DNA of 64,000 nucleotides from Microvelia longipes. Lineage: Eukaryota; Arthropoda; Insecta; Hemiptera; Veliidae. Position 1 is the first letter of the stretch, and each line of letters begins with the position of its first letter. The notes below the pieces were generated by a model. It worked only from the letters and a program-made list of their open reading frames with translations, was not told the origin of the DNA and ran no database searches. The stretch spans positions 26,739,690 to 26,803,689 of the forward strand of contig JACMZG010001863.1 of the NCBI GenBank assembly GCA_018340805.1, given 5' to 3'. Shown here piece after piece: positions 25,501 through 37,595 of the stretch. The translations under genes were made by a program, and so were the position numbers.

Positions 25501-27603
25501 AAACAAAATCAAAGAAAAAACTATCAAAAATTAATATTTAAGGAAACATTCACTAGAGAAAGACATACATAAGAAATAAATATTATTCAAGCCTTAACCC
25601 CCAGTAAGACCAAGTCGAATTAAATCATCATAGACTATAATACATTACATTTCACAGTAATATATACTTACACTGTACATCAATATTTTATATTAACATT
25701 ATTTGAGTAACCTTTTAAGTGAATAATATTCAATCATACTCCTGAGCTCATAAGCATCTAATGATATTACTTTATTACTCATTTTAAAACAATAGACACA
25801 ATACAAAAATTAATCTCTCTCAAAAGTCCGTGTATTTTAGAAAAAAAAGTAATTAATTGATTTATTACTTTATTTCTATGGATAATAAAAAAAATAGGAA
25901 GTCAAGAAAAAATATATTCTCATCAAGGCAACAAAATAAAATCATTTGTTTATATTTTTAACGTGAGACACGATTCTCTGCGTGCTAATCTTTAGAACCT
26001 ATTATCTCATACCTGTTTACGAGTATAATCAATCCAAAATAAGAAGATAACTGACGAGACAAGTCAATTACATCATATCAAGTGATTCTATTGGTTCGCT
26101 TAACCTTCACATTCATGCCAAGGTTCATAAATACTCCTTCCATTATCTCATTCATATTATTTTTTTATAATTTTTTTTGTTTAATTAATTATATTTTCTA
26201 TTTTAATGCAGAATTAATTAAAATAATCATAATTTAAAAATCTTAAACTATAAAGAAATTACTAGTTATATTAAAAGAATATTAAAATAAATAGTAGAAG
26301 ATGGGATATTTATGGATGACATTTAAGAGGTAAAAACAAGAAGTATATACGTATTATTTGGATATATACGTGCTAGCATACGTACTCCTTGGTAAAAGTA
26401 TTGAGTAATTTTGTAAACAAATGAGATAAAAGGAAATCCCAAATGATAAAGATGCTGTACTTGCCATATTAGTGTTCCTTTATAATAAATTATGTAAGGA
26501 TAAAAATATTCATCTTATACGCTAAAAAAGGATATTTGCTCCTACAAATATACTATACCCCTGTAATTTTTTTGTTATTTAATAAAATATAGCATACACT
26601 TTTTTTAAAATTTACCAGTAAATTATTGCATCATCTCACTATTATGAATTCTTTATCTAAGTTTGAGGATAATATTTTATGAAAAAAAACTAATATATTA
26701 GAAAAATAGCTGAATTGATTAAATTTTGTGTAATTTTCAATCTAATAATTTGCTAAGTGAAGCGTTTAATAAATAGACTGTGGATAATAATTGTTATACA
26801 ATTTATTGAAGAATGCTGTCCTTTGAAAAAAATTTATTCTTCTATTTGTTGCTAGAATAGTTTGTGTAATATGCAAATACTGATGATGCAGAGTTTTACT
26901 CTGCGGAACGTTTATTTTACATATGTTTTAAATATATTTTTTCTTAGGACTGCAGTCTCAATACATTGTTTTTTTAAAAAATGATTTGTTGTAAAATAAG
27001 TCCCTACGCTTTTTCTACAATAGATGTGCTTATTCTAATATTTACAATTGAAAATAGTCGCTTCTTATCCTGATACAGTCGAAACTATATCATATATCCA
27101 ATAGAATCAACTAACTTACCTTTCCTTTTTCAGAAAATTTTATCTGCACCCCTTTTATCATTAATCAAATAACGAGAAATATTGATTCGATCCCCGGGTC
27201 CTTCTATGTAATCTATTTCATGAGTGAAATTTTCTATTGAAATTTTGCTAAAAGGTATATAAATACATCAGGAATATGCACATTTACACTCGTCCGTTTT
27301 CACTAAAGATTGGCATGTGTCAATATTTAGAATATTTAGATTAAGAATAAATTTCCGGGTTTAATTATGTAATAAATACAGAAAAGGATTGGCGTTAGAC
27401 TTATCTTCCAAGATTCGTTCCTCCGTCCAATGTGCTTCACTATTGACTTACGTTTGACATCTACCTAATATATTTTTAGTTTGATATGACTATCTTAATC
27501 CTGTTATATCTTCTATTGACGGATCTCAATAGAATAATATGTATTCCAGTTCTTCGAATTCTGTGTAATATACATGAATGCTTCGTATGTAATTTAAATG
27601 TTT
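25501..27603. other. AT-rich non-coding DNA
   Basis: No gene seen. A B-box-like ttcgatccccgggtcc at about 27,189 could be a tRNA or SINE relic, but nothing around it supports a cloverleaf. Confidence 0.45.
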
Positions 27604-27605
27604 AT

Positions 27606-27666
<61 letters not shown>

Positions 27667-28080
27667 TATAAAAATACGTTTCTATGAGACACGATAACTT
27701 CGAACGCTTTCTCGGGTCAAAATGAAATTCGGAACAAAAATTGACTGACCTTATCAAGTTGTTTGATGGTTGACATAATAGTATACACTATGTCACTATA
27801 CAGTAATGTAGTATGTTCAACACATGTTTGATATTAAAAATTATATCAGTATTAGTTCTTGTTTTACAATTTGACATACATCGATAAATTCATATTTTTG
27901 CTAATACATCTAAAAATTTGCTTATATCGGGCAGTATCAGTTATATTAACTAGTAATATGACAAACTGATAAAGAAAACAACCATGTGGCTGCGATGCGG
28001 CCATACGGAGCGCGGGGCTGCGAAGCGGCCCCCAGTGTCCGGCGCAGTGTGGCGGCCAATTGGCCAAAGGCTTCTCTTTC
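27604..28080 (+). mobile_element. (TA)n-linked dispersed repeat, long copy
   Basis: Order: (TA)n tract, cgaacgctttctcgg, an AT-rich middle, then a distinctly GC-rich end (27,980-28,075: ccatgtggctgcgatgcggc to attggccaaagg). The copy at 60,622-61,140 has the same order, including actagtaat at the same relative place and a related GC-rich end closing ggccaaagg. The open frame on the minus strand here (27,864-28,067) translates the repeat and has no homologue I recognise. The superfamily is unknown. Confidence 0.7.
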
Positions 28081-29468
28081 GCTATGATAAAAAAGATTTG
28101 AATTTTAAATAAATATTATATTATATTCCTCTTTTTATTCCCTGACTCTCTCAAATTATCAACCTTTTCTTTGTGAGAATCAGGGCACTGTGCAATTTAC
28201 ATTATTTTAAACGATAGCCTACTGTAATTATTTTCTGTAATAAAGTTTCTCTCTCAACTGGGTGGTCCCCGCCGTGAAAAACTTAATGACCAATATTATC
28301 TTAAAAAAGTAATTAATTCTTTTTTATTTCTCGTAAATTTATTTAATTTGTATTTTACGACTTAGTTTGCAATCTCATCCTATGAAAACAACATGCGTTG
28401 TATAAACGCAAATTGTATAATAAGTACTATAAATGTGTGATATAAACTTTTAAATATTAACTTGTTTTATTTCTTTAAGGGTCTTGATTTTTGAACATAA
28501 GTCTGATAGGAATGTTTTCTCCCCTGATGTTATTTATTTATGTTAGATCGAGTTACATAAGTTCTACATTTATACAACTGTTAAATATTTTTAATGCTTT
28601 AAAAATTGCAGGTGTGTACTTTAAAAGACAAAAAATTTCGTTGCGCAATAAAGGTTTTTAGGATAAGAATTGAATTTACTTATTTACTTATTTTTAATTA
28701 ATTAAAAATAAGTATTAAGAAAGCATGTTAGTTAAAAATTGTTCCAAAACCCTTTATAGTAGCTATGGCCCCCGATTAAATGTACTTAGTGCGAGTTGAT
28801 TTTCGAGCTCAATCCAGATTAAAGCAATCTGTCGTATATTTTGGAAAAACTATTGAGTGAATTTGACCTATAACAACTTATTAGGGATTCTGATCGCACG
28901 TAAATTACACTACACTACAATCTAGTCGAGTTGTCGACTCCTTCGGTACATTGGTACTAGGGTCATTCAAACATAGGTAAAAATCCCTGATTTAACCAAT
29001 TTTAAAATTATTTGGGGTACATCTAGCCACCATTAATAAATATTAAAATCTAGATTTTTTGCATACATATTGCCTTTTGTGACGTGTTGAATTTTCCGAA
29101 TTTTTATATTTGCTACTTTTCGACATTTCTAGGACTACGAAAATGGATGTATCTAAAATTCAACTGTGGCGCAATTTTTAATAAATTTAGCTGAGGAAAT
29201 TTTTAATAATCATAAACTGAGGCATTTGCGTCTTAAAAATAAGGGCTATCTCAAAAAAAATCATTAAGAGACCTTTAGGTGTTACTAAAAGGGTTACAAA
29301 TGTTCATTTTTGGAGGCCATATAGTATTAGACACAGTAGGACATAACGCGTACCTAGATAAGTCTAAAAAAGTGTAAAATAGACACTTTATATTGAATTT
29401 TTATTACCAATTTTGTGAAAAATCTCAATATTTTTATACTTTCTCATACCTGGAAACACGTAATATAT
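28081..29468. other. AT-rich non-coding DNA
   Basis: No gene seen. A perfect 28-bp palindrome lies at 28,686-28,713 (arms acttatttttaatt and aattaaaaataagt). Confidence 0.5.
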
Positions 29469-29815
29469 TTTTATTTTTCCTCATTTATACCGTAGGCATA
29501 AAGGAAAAGTATTGTGTTTGCGAAAAATCCGAAATTGGAATTGTCCGTTTTAGGCGTTTTACAGGCCTCCAGAGGGGTCATAAAAATTAAGCAGCGTTGA
29601 GGGTGGTCAGTGCTGTATGGGTGACCGCTGAGTGATACGGATGCGTTTACTATCTGAGGACGAGCGAAGTGAGTCCAAAGACATGTTGCAGTATAGATTT
29701 GGCGAATTGTACGTCCTTAAGGACGAGCGAAGCGAGTCAGAAGCGGGAAAGAAGCGTAGCGAATCCAATTTGATGAGGAAAAATTCCAAGGTTTCCTATA
29801 ACTGATTTTTTTTGT
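29469..29815 (+). mobile_element. 5S-core repeat family, short copy with good 5S module
   Basis: The head (tttcctcatttataccgtag) joins almost directly to the 5S-like module at 29,587-29,642 (aattaagcagcgttgagg, gtatgggtgaccgctg), with the middle deleted. Two tail units follow (gaggacgagcgaagcgagtc), then the T-rich end. It shows that the module belongs to the family and is not a chance insertion in one copy. Confidence 0.85.
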
Positions 29816-30192
29816 GATGATTTGACCCAGGTAAAATGATAGTAATATCAGATAGCACTGAGTGGGTTGGGATCCTCTAATTTAGATATAAGAGGAAACG
29901 CTGACACGACTAAGCAGGGAAAAAAGAAAAATATTTAAATATTTATAAGTAGAAAAGAAAGTATAGGTTATGAATATAAGTTAATGATGTAGTTTTAATA
30001 GGTCTCGATGTAAGTTTTAATTAAATTAATATTAATTAAATATGATTTTATACGCTTTTCCTGTAATTGCTGATTATATAACTATAACGGAGTGTTTTTA
30101 CTTTAAGGTTCTTAAAATGGAAAGTTATACATCATAGGTAAAAACTGTGTGTTATCCTAGGTTTAATTGCTAGCTAAAACAAGTTTTAAGTT

Positions 30193-30957
30193 CAAAAATC
30201 GGGTATTGGGTAACTCGGAACTTTTTCTCACCATAATGAATTTGCTTCGCTCATCCTCCCTACTTCGGGCTCCTTTCGCTCGTCTTCAGGATATACAAGT
30301 CGTTAAATTTATACTGCAATACGTCTTCGGAGTCTCTTCGCTTGTCCTCTGGTAGTAAACACACCCGTTTTATTCCCAACGGTCACCCAAACAGGCACTG
30401 AACACGCTCCATGCTGCTTTATTATTATAACCCAACAAAAATCATAGATGTACTTGTCGTATTGAAACAAAACTTAGTGTACTTATTTAATATGTAAAGG
30501 TGTACACTTTTTCTAAATTTAAACTCAATTGAATCATTTTCTGATTTTTACAATATTTTATAAAACGTGCACAAGACATTTGATAAACATTGAACTAATG
30601 CTGATAATGATATGAAACTTAGCACATATGGTAGTATTATGCATGCTACAGCGTCCAAATCTCAATCCGATCGAATATTTTTCCGCGTTTTATGAATATT
30701 CGAAATTTTGCTGAGTATTTCTTTCGGGTAATGACGTCATAACCTGTTAATTATTTTCCGGATGGCACAACTACAATTATAGACTAATTTTTATACAAAG
30801 TTTCAACTCTTTAGCATAAATACAGTGGAAGCTACATAATAACAGACACACACCACAAACGCCTAAGACGGAATAATTTCGGTGATAACCCGGTTGCGGA
30901 TTTTGCAAACACAATACTTCCCTTTATACCTACGGTATAAAGAGGAAAGAAAAAATT
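30193..30957 (-). mobile_element. 5S-core repeat family, near-complete copy
   Basis: All parts are present in inverted order: tail end aaaatcgggtattgggta, gagcga-type tail units, 5S module (30,364-30,420), middle segment, ccggatggcacaact, gtttcaactctttagcataa, and the head ending cctacggtataaagaggaaa. At about 765 bp it is the best guide to the unexpanded length. It and the copy at 29,469-29,815 are arranged tail to tail. Confidence 0.85.
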
Positions 30958-31236
30958 AAGATTTGAGGTTACAACCACAGATTTGAGGTTCATAAACACA
31001 GATTTAAGGTTCAAAGGCAGAAATATTATGTCCAAAACAAATCACTTAAAATACAAAATTTCTACAATAAATGAAGAGAAAAGTTATAATAACAAAGTAA
31101 TTACAAAAAAATTGTTGATTGATTGAATTGTTGAAAGGTTTGACGTAAATATAAATGAATGGAATGTCTTTCCACAAAATAATGTTTTGATGAACTCAAC
31201 ATTGCTTAAATTAATAATTTATTAAACCTAGGATGT

Positions 31237-31336
31237 NNNNNNNNNNNNNNNNNNNNNNNNNNNNNNNNNNNNNNNNNNNNNNNNNNNNNNNNNNNNNNNN
31301 NNNNNNNNNNNNNNNNNNNNNNNNNNNNNNNNNNNN
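31237..31336. other. Assembly gap (100 N)
   Basis: Exactly 100 N, the conventional placeholder for a gap of unknown length. Continuity across it is not assured. Confidence 1.
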
Positions 31337-31767
31337 GGAATAATTATACTTTATTATAGGATTTTGTAGCAATATAGTTTTCGTTTCTTTTATTTAATTA
31401 ATTGATTGTCAGCGATCGGTTTTATTTTAAATATTTTGAAATAGTGCACTTCATTAAAAATACTTATTCTTAAAATTAACTTTAAGTATTCCTGATCGAT
31501 ACCTGAGTTTTGATTTAGAGGATTTATATTGTATTTTTAAAATAGTTGAAGCCGTACTCAAACTTAAGTATAACTCCCGTAGTATTTCATTAGTAAATGT
31601 CTCGTTATATCCGCTGTTTCTGTTATTAGTTTTGTATAGTTACTTTCAAGTAATTATAAATCAAGTCAAATAAAATGTAAGTATATGATACTAGACAAGA
31701 GAGTTTCATTAACAAATTTGTAAGTTGTACTGACTGACTTTAATAGGTGCTTTGCAAAAATAAACAA

Positions 31768-32127
31768 ACAAAAATCGGGTACAGGGTACCTCGAAACTTT
31801 TTCATCGGATTCAACCGGACGCTTCGTGTGCCCTATTTCGACTTCCCTTACGCATGTTAATACTCGCAATTCCTTCGGATGGATGGACCACCACATAGTT
31901 TACTTTGTCACGATTGACCGATTTTCGTACTAAGCTTCAACTCTCTAGCATAAATATACTGGGAGCTACGATGATAACAGATACACACATACAGACAGAA
32001 AACTTTGAAAACTACTCAGGAGGTCTTAAACACCTAAATCAAGTAATTCCGGTTTTATCCCGGTTTTGGATTTTTTGGCAAACACAATACTTTTCTATGT
32101 ACCTACGGTATAAATGAGGAAAAATGT
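31768..32127 (-). mobile_element. 5S-core repeat family, copy lacking the 5S module
   Basis: The inverted tail (aaaatcgggtacagggtacc) leads, after a short remnant, to the 5' half (gcttcaactctctagcataa, gataacagatacacacatac, cctacggtataaatgaggaa). The 5S module and middle are deleted. Confidence 0.8.
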
Positions 32128-32825
32128 ATATTGATTAAAGAGAGTCAAGTAATAGCAACTTAGAAATAAATACTTTAACTGTCAAGGCAAGTCAAAGAAA
32201 TTGAAGTATATTTTTATTTTTTTTATGAACACTACATTTTTATTAACTGTTTCTGAGGAAAAGTAAAAATTTAAAGTGAAATTTAGGCAAAGTATCACAT
32301 ATACTAAATACCTAATATTATATATTAAAAAAGTTTATTTATTCAGTTACAAAATGCATTTTTACAAGTGTAAACAGATGTGTAATTTATACGAGTTAAA
32401 ATTCCTTCTATAGGCCGTGCGTCTCGTGTACAACAAATTTTAGTTTACCATAATAGGATATGACTTATGCATTACACATTTATATTACTAAGTAACCATT
32501 ATTTATGTACTTTAAATTGAATAAAATAAAAATATGACATTTTAAATGCATATTTATTTAATTTAGCAGTGACATAATATCTTGGACACAATAATACAAT
32601 TAAAAAAGAATAATATTTATAGTACTAGATGTATTTTTAGTAAGTTTTGTTTACTAGATGTTAATAATATGTTAAGCATTTTTTTTTTTGGTAAATTGTA
32701 CATAATTAATGCTTTTGTATTTTAATTTTTAGATTATAGGGAGAAACACTTTATTTATAAAAAAAATTGCATTACAAAGGGAGCTGTCCTTCTTTAAAGG
32801 ATTGCTGAAACACGCAGCATACTTA
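32128..32825. other. AT-rich non-coding DNA
   Basis: No supported feature. Confidence 0.5.
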
Positions 32826-33913
32826 GGCCCTAAGATTTCCTAACTTTTTCCTAACATTTTCCTAACATTCTCCTAACTTTCCTAACATTTCCTAACATTC
32901 TCCTACATTTTCCTAACTCCTAACATTCTCCTAACATATTCCTAACATTTCTCCTATCTGTTTTTTAAGTCTTTAGAGGCTTCGCATGCTTTTATTTAGT
33001 AAGAACGTAAGGTAGTTTAAGTCAAAAAGTGATACCATTGTAAGTAACGTAATATATCGCAAAATATCAATGTTATTAACTTATACCTGAATTTACGACA
33101 CACTTTGTCATAAACAACAATGCGGCCTTGCTTTGGAGAATGTTAAATTATATTAGAAACTTTAATTACATATGTTTTCAGTAACAGTAGAGTTAATCAA
33201 ATACAATGTTCAATTATTGTACAGCTTTCATAAATAAAGCAGTATCAAGCGTTTCAAGTTTGATCGTGGACCAGGTTGTACGAATCCAAAGGTGTCTAAA
33301 TGAAGACCTGTTAATCAGTGCAACACTGTTTTCATTTTGCTAAATCATTTACACAATTTTGTTTTCGTATTTTGTTATCAAATTCATTTTGTTTGTGTAA
33401 AATTTTTTTGGTATAATAATGGCTGAATTATTCACACCGGACCAACTGAATTTCCTCTTTGAATCGATAGCCCGCCACAAACAGACCATAGAAAATAAAA
33501 AATCTGATTGTGTTAAAAGAATTTCAGGGTAAATTCCCTAATAGTAAGGTAAGTGGATTAATAGTAACTTATATTATGTAGATAGTTATTAATACGACAA
33601 AGTGTGTCGTAAATCCAGGTAATAAGTAAATAACATTGATATTTTGCGATATATTACATTATTTACAATGGTATCACTTTTTGACTTAACTCCTTAGGTT
33701 CTTACTAAATAAATCATGCGAAGCCTCTAAATGACTTTTAAAACACGGGAACGATCATTTAAATTTCGTGGCTTAAAAACATTTCCCTTACCTAAACCTA
33801 AGGTGAGTGTTAGGAGTTAGGAAAATGTTAGGAGAATGTTAGGAAAAGTTAGTTTAGGTTAGGAGTTAGGAAAAAGTATAGGAAAATGTAGGAAAACGTC
33901 TTTGAATACGGGC
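32826..33913. mobile_element. 1.09-kb PIF/Harbinger-like element, TTA target duplication
   Basis: TTA flanks both ends (32,823-32,825 and 33,914-33,916). The right end, read inward, is ggcccgtattcaaagacg, the same terminus as the MITE at 4,624; the left end is a mutated ggccctaagatttcc. Terminal inverted repeats of about 290 bp consist of iterated ttcctaacatt motifs plus a unique segment (ctttagaggcttcgcatg ... acgacacactttgtc) that pairs between about 32,970-33,110 and 33,597-33,740. The core of about 480 bp holds a Myb/SANT-like coding remnant but no transposase. It is probably an internally deleted derivative of an autonomous element. Confidence 0.75.
33419..33548 (+). pseudogene. Myb/SANT-like first exon remnant of the transposon
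   Basis: From ATG at 33,419 the frame reads MAELFTPDQLNFLFESI, then RHKQTIENKKSDCV. This resembles the start of Myb/SANT-like DNA-binding proteins, the second protein of PIF/Harbinger transposons (aromatic-rich helix 1, then a hydrophilic I-E-N-K-K segment). The frame meets a stop after KRISG. A +1/-1 shift in an A-rich run would continue it to a perfect donor site AAG|GTAAGT at 33,549. The DNA-binding part beyond helix 1 is missing. Homology is from pattern recognition, not a search. Confidence 0.5.
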
Positions 33914-34135
33914 CTTAATCTATCTTAAAGACAATTTTATCAGATTATTAATTTATACATAATTATATTAAACATGTAAATAATTACATTAAGTTTTTAA
34001 GTTTTAAAATGTTACATATATACATCTAAATAAAACTACAATTATTAGTAAATATGGTTATTTATAATACCTAGTGAGTCTAAAATTATATTTTCACCTA
34101 GGAGTCTAAGAAGTTTTTGATCGATGCCGATCTTG

Positions 34136-34680
34136 TCAAAAAATAAATTTTGTTTTTTGTGGAATGGTTCTTCTAGAACCAAACCAAAGTCCGTAAATTT
34201 GGTATTCTCTTTCTCCATGAGCTTCTCTAAATTTTTCTTTATAATAATTTACACATTTCCCATATATGTTATATTTCTCCTTATGTACTTCCACAGCTTG
34301 TTCCGGATCATTCGTTTCATACCTTATGGTTAGATCGACTATTAAAGCAGTTTTATTGCTTGGATGAAACGCAATGATGTCGGATATATCTTGGAGATAC
34401 ATCCGAGTCTATGGCAAAACCTCGTCATAACAAATATATCTCTTTTCTTTTAAGGCTTCAGCTATCATATGCTTGACGTTATGGTCACCAAGAGCATGTT
34501 ATTTGGGCATTTTTCCAGCACATGTGCTGGTGTTTCATTCTCCCTACCACATTTGCGGCAGAGGGACCCAACATCTCCTGGAGAATGATTGCCAGGTACT
34601 CCTCTAAGAGGAGCGTAATTGGTATTAAGCTTGATAGCATTAACCCATTCTGAATCTGTAAGGATTTTTCTTTCAGAAAA
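34136..34680 (-). pseudogene. 3' end of an RLE-type (R2/R4-like) LINE ORF
   Basis: Read on the minus strand, an upstream block gives NYAPLRGVPGN and then CRKCGRENETPAHVLEKC, the C-x2-C-x8-H-x4-C knuckle that precedes the restriction-like endonuclease. After a frame break comes DIIAFHPSNKTALIVDLTIR followed by YE, where DII...VDLT matches the PD...D core of that endonuclease, then a K-rich tail to a stop at 34,136. The usual P of the PD motif reads S here. The frame is broken between knuckle and endonuclease (near 34,400-34,500). Only about 180 codons remain, with no reverse transcriptase. The clade within RLE-bearing LINEs cannot be set by eye. Confidence 0.7.
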
Positions 34681-34697
34681 GTCAGAAAAGTTCTTTC

Positions 34698-34740
34698 AGA
34701 AAATTAAGAAATAATTAAAATTTGTTGTGTTCTATTTTAA

Positions 34741-34782
<42 letters not shown>

Positions 34783-34791
34783 ATATATATA

Positions 34792-34829
<38 letters not shown>

Positions 34830-34885
34830 AAAATTTAAAATAGAACACAACAAATTTTAATTATTTCTTAATTTTCTAAAAGAAT
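34698..34885. repeat. Inner palindrome around a (TA)n tract
   Basis: Arms at 34,698-34,745 and 34,829-34,882 (gaaaattaagaaataatt, tgttgtgttctattttaa and their inverses) flank an 80-bp TA tract. The tract lies at the centre of the larger inverted duplication and is itself a likely cruciform site. Confidence 0.85.
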
Positions 34886-35282
34886 TTTCACTCCTAGGTG
34901 AAAATATAATTTTAGACTCACTAGGTATTATAAATAACCATATTTACTAATAATTGTTGTTTTATTTAGATATATATATATATGTAACATTTTAAAACTT
35001 AAATGTAATTATTACATGATTTAATATAATTATGTATAAATTAATAATTTGATAAAATTGTCTTTAAGATAGATTAAGGCCCGTATTCAAAGACGTTTTC
35101 CTAACATTTTCCTACATTCTCTAACTTTTTCCTAACATTTTCCTAACATTCTCCTAACACCTAACTTTTTCCTAACATTTTTCCTAACAATTTCCTAACT
35201 CCTAACACTCACCTTAGGTTTAGGTAAGGAAATGTTTTTAAGCCACGAAATTTAAATGATCGTTCCTGTGTTTTAAAAGTCA

Positions 35283-36429
35283 AATTATTAATTAAAATTA
35301 TGTATAGATAGATGAAAAAATAAATAGATATATTTAAAAACCAACTATTAAGACGTAAGTTTGCGAACTGAGTAATGTTCTTCCAGAGACGACGAAAACT
35401 CTTCTTCTGATTTCATTTTTGTGACTAGAAAATAACAAATATTAAGTTGATACCCCCTCACTGCCACCTTTCTTCCCCCAGCTTTCATGCGACTTATCTA
35501 TAGGAAATCCGCTAAAAATTGCTGAGTAACCAACTATGTGACTTTGATGTCCTTCCCACTATTTGTATTATTTTAAAGTATTTATCTACATACTTAGTGA
35601 ATCATAATTCGTTATTGTATATATTATTATTATTACTGAATATTATTTTATAATATACAGCATAATACTACTATATACAAGCAGGTTGTTTTAAAATATA
35701 AATATGTATTTACATTTGTATTACTTATACATTTAATTCCTTCTGGGACAAGTTTTTTGAGTCATAATATAAGAATTTCACACCAAGCGACATGATATTT
35801 AACTTGTTGCTCACATACTTATTATTTATGACTTGGACTTTCTTGTATATAAAGTCCTATCTAAGATTATTTTTCTCTTATTTTATAGAAACAAGTTAAG
35901 TGGTGTGTTGTATGACATAATAAAGGGAATTCATTACTCTAGGTACAATTTTACATTAATGGAAATTAGTCAACCTTGACTTTATAAGACCATTGTATCC
36001 GTAATGTTTATTTCTATTTTAAATTATTTTGCTGGCAGTATGGTGCAAGGTAGATGAAAATCTTTTAGTCAGGATCACTGACTTGTAATAACACCTAAGG
36101 ATCTATAATAAAGGAGATGACGCGCCATATAACAAATTAACCCTGTTGAGGTTATAAAAAATATAGAATAATCCATCAGAAAGTATACACCAAAAGCAAA
36201 CTGGACATGCTTGGTACGGACTTTTATAGAATAATTATATTAACTGTGCAGATTTTAAATTGTAAGAAAATTTACCTTCTAATGCAGGGTTTCCCATTAT
36301 AGGTTATAAAAAAATTGTGTAAAGCAATATACTTTATTTTAGTTGTTAACACCGAGTAGTTTTTCATTAAAATGTTTTATTACCCCTGAAGCTTTGATAT
36401 ATGTTAAAATTATCTTACCCTTGTTACAT
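35283..36429. other. AT-rich non-coding DNA
   Basis: No supported feature. Confidence 0.5.
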
Positions 36430-36540
36430 AACCTGCGTTTCGCAACTTTAGCTATAACCAAGTCCGAAGTAGACAGGATGAACGTAGCGAATTTGATGTA
36501 ATGAGGAAAAGTTCCGAGGTACCCCGTACCCAATGTTTTT
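36430..36540 (+). mobile_element. 5S-core repeat family, tail fragment
   Basis: Contains gtccgaagtagacaggatga, acgtagcgaatttgatgtaa and the end gaggtaccccgtaccc followed by T-rich bases. Confidence 0.8.
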
Positions 36541-36833
36541 TATAATAAAATTATTCCACAGGCTTTATTTATTTATGCTTTCCATCATTTAATTATTTTT
36601 ATATAATTATTTTAGCGAGTCCTACTCGGTAGCTTCTTCTATTTTACTTAGATTTAAAATTATCAATAATGACATAGTCTTGACTATGTATTCGTAATAT
36701 TAATTAAAAAATAGACACATTCCTCTCTGTTGGTCCTTTTTTTAATAATATTAACTATAGCTGTTGCGTGGAGCTAATGATGTCTAATTGTGCTTCACAA
36801 TAAATGCATAAAAAAGTTTATGCCTAACTTTAG

Positions 36834-36847
36834 CATATATATATATA

Positions 36848-36885
<38 letters not shown>
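36834..36885. repeat. (TA)n microsatellite
   Basis: TA tract with one phase slip. Confidence 0.95.
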
Positions 36886-36888
<3 letters not shown>

Positions 36889-37595
36889 TATATTTAGAAT
36901 TAATCGATTTATTCATTTATTTCTTCATTAATTATAGAAAACCCAATGTGATTCTTTATTACTGTGATTAACTATTAGTATATCTATTACTATTGACTCA
37001 GGCTTTTCATTAAATAAGCAACTAATGGTGATCAATCCGGGTCAACATTTGAGAAATAACCTTGATTCTTATCTGCCTCTAAATTTAGTTTATTTTTTTT
37101 TTTCAAACAAGTTCTTATTGGCAAAAGTAATACAATATTTATTTTGTGTATACCGGAGCCATATTATATTTATTGATTAGGGTAATTTGTGCCTCTTTAT
37201 TTATTTATTTATTTGTTATTTTTGTGGTATAAATTTTGATTATTTTTGGGGTGTGAGGGGGTTTGTTTGGGTCAAGGATAATTTTATATTTTTTGGTTTG
37301 GGTATTTTATTTTTTATTTATTTGTTTATTTTTTTTTTTGGGGGATTGTCAAAAGGTATTTTTGGTGGTGTTTTGAATAGGATTATATTGTATAGGTAGT
37401 TTGCAGGAGTTTCAAAAAGGTTGCCTATGCAGTCTGTGGACTGACTTTTAATGATTCAACCTGGCATTCGCCTGTAAAATTGAGGGAAACCACAGAAAAA
37501 CCTCAATCAGGTTGATCGGACACGCGGGTCCTGGTGTAAAGGTTATGTTATTATTTTTTTTTACGTTTGGGGGTTTAACTGTTAAGGTTTGGTCT

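Larger units (their letters stand above)
33732..35282. repeat. Large inverted duplication, ~375-390 bp arms
   Basis: The left arm 33,732-34,105 and right arm 34,891-35,282 are reverse complements with few differences. Each arm holds the right end of the Harbinger-like element plus about 190 bp of what was its outside flank, up to cacctaggagt. The duplication therefore happened after insertion of the element and copied flanking DNA, so it is not simply the element's own terminal repeats. The 785-bp spacer holds a LINE fragment and an inner palindrome. Confidence 0.85.

Noticed and set aside
27864..28067. Minus-strand frame with a GC-rich start
   Set aside because: It lies entirely within a dispersed repeat, and the related copy at 61 kb does not keep the frame.
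29587..29642. 5S rRNA gene
   Set aside because: Only a 3'-half-like segment is present and it is embedded in a repeat shared by other copies; no complete 5S gene is seen.
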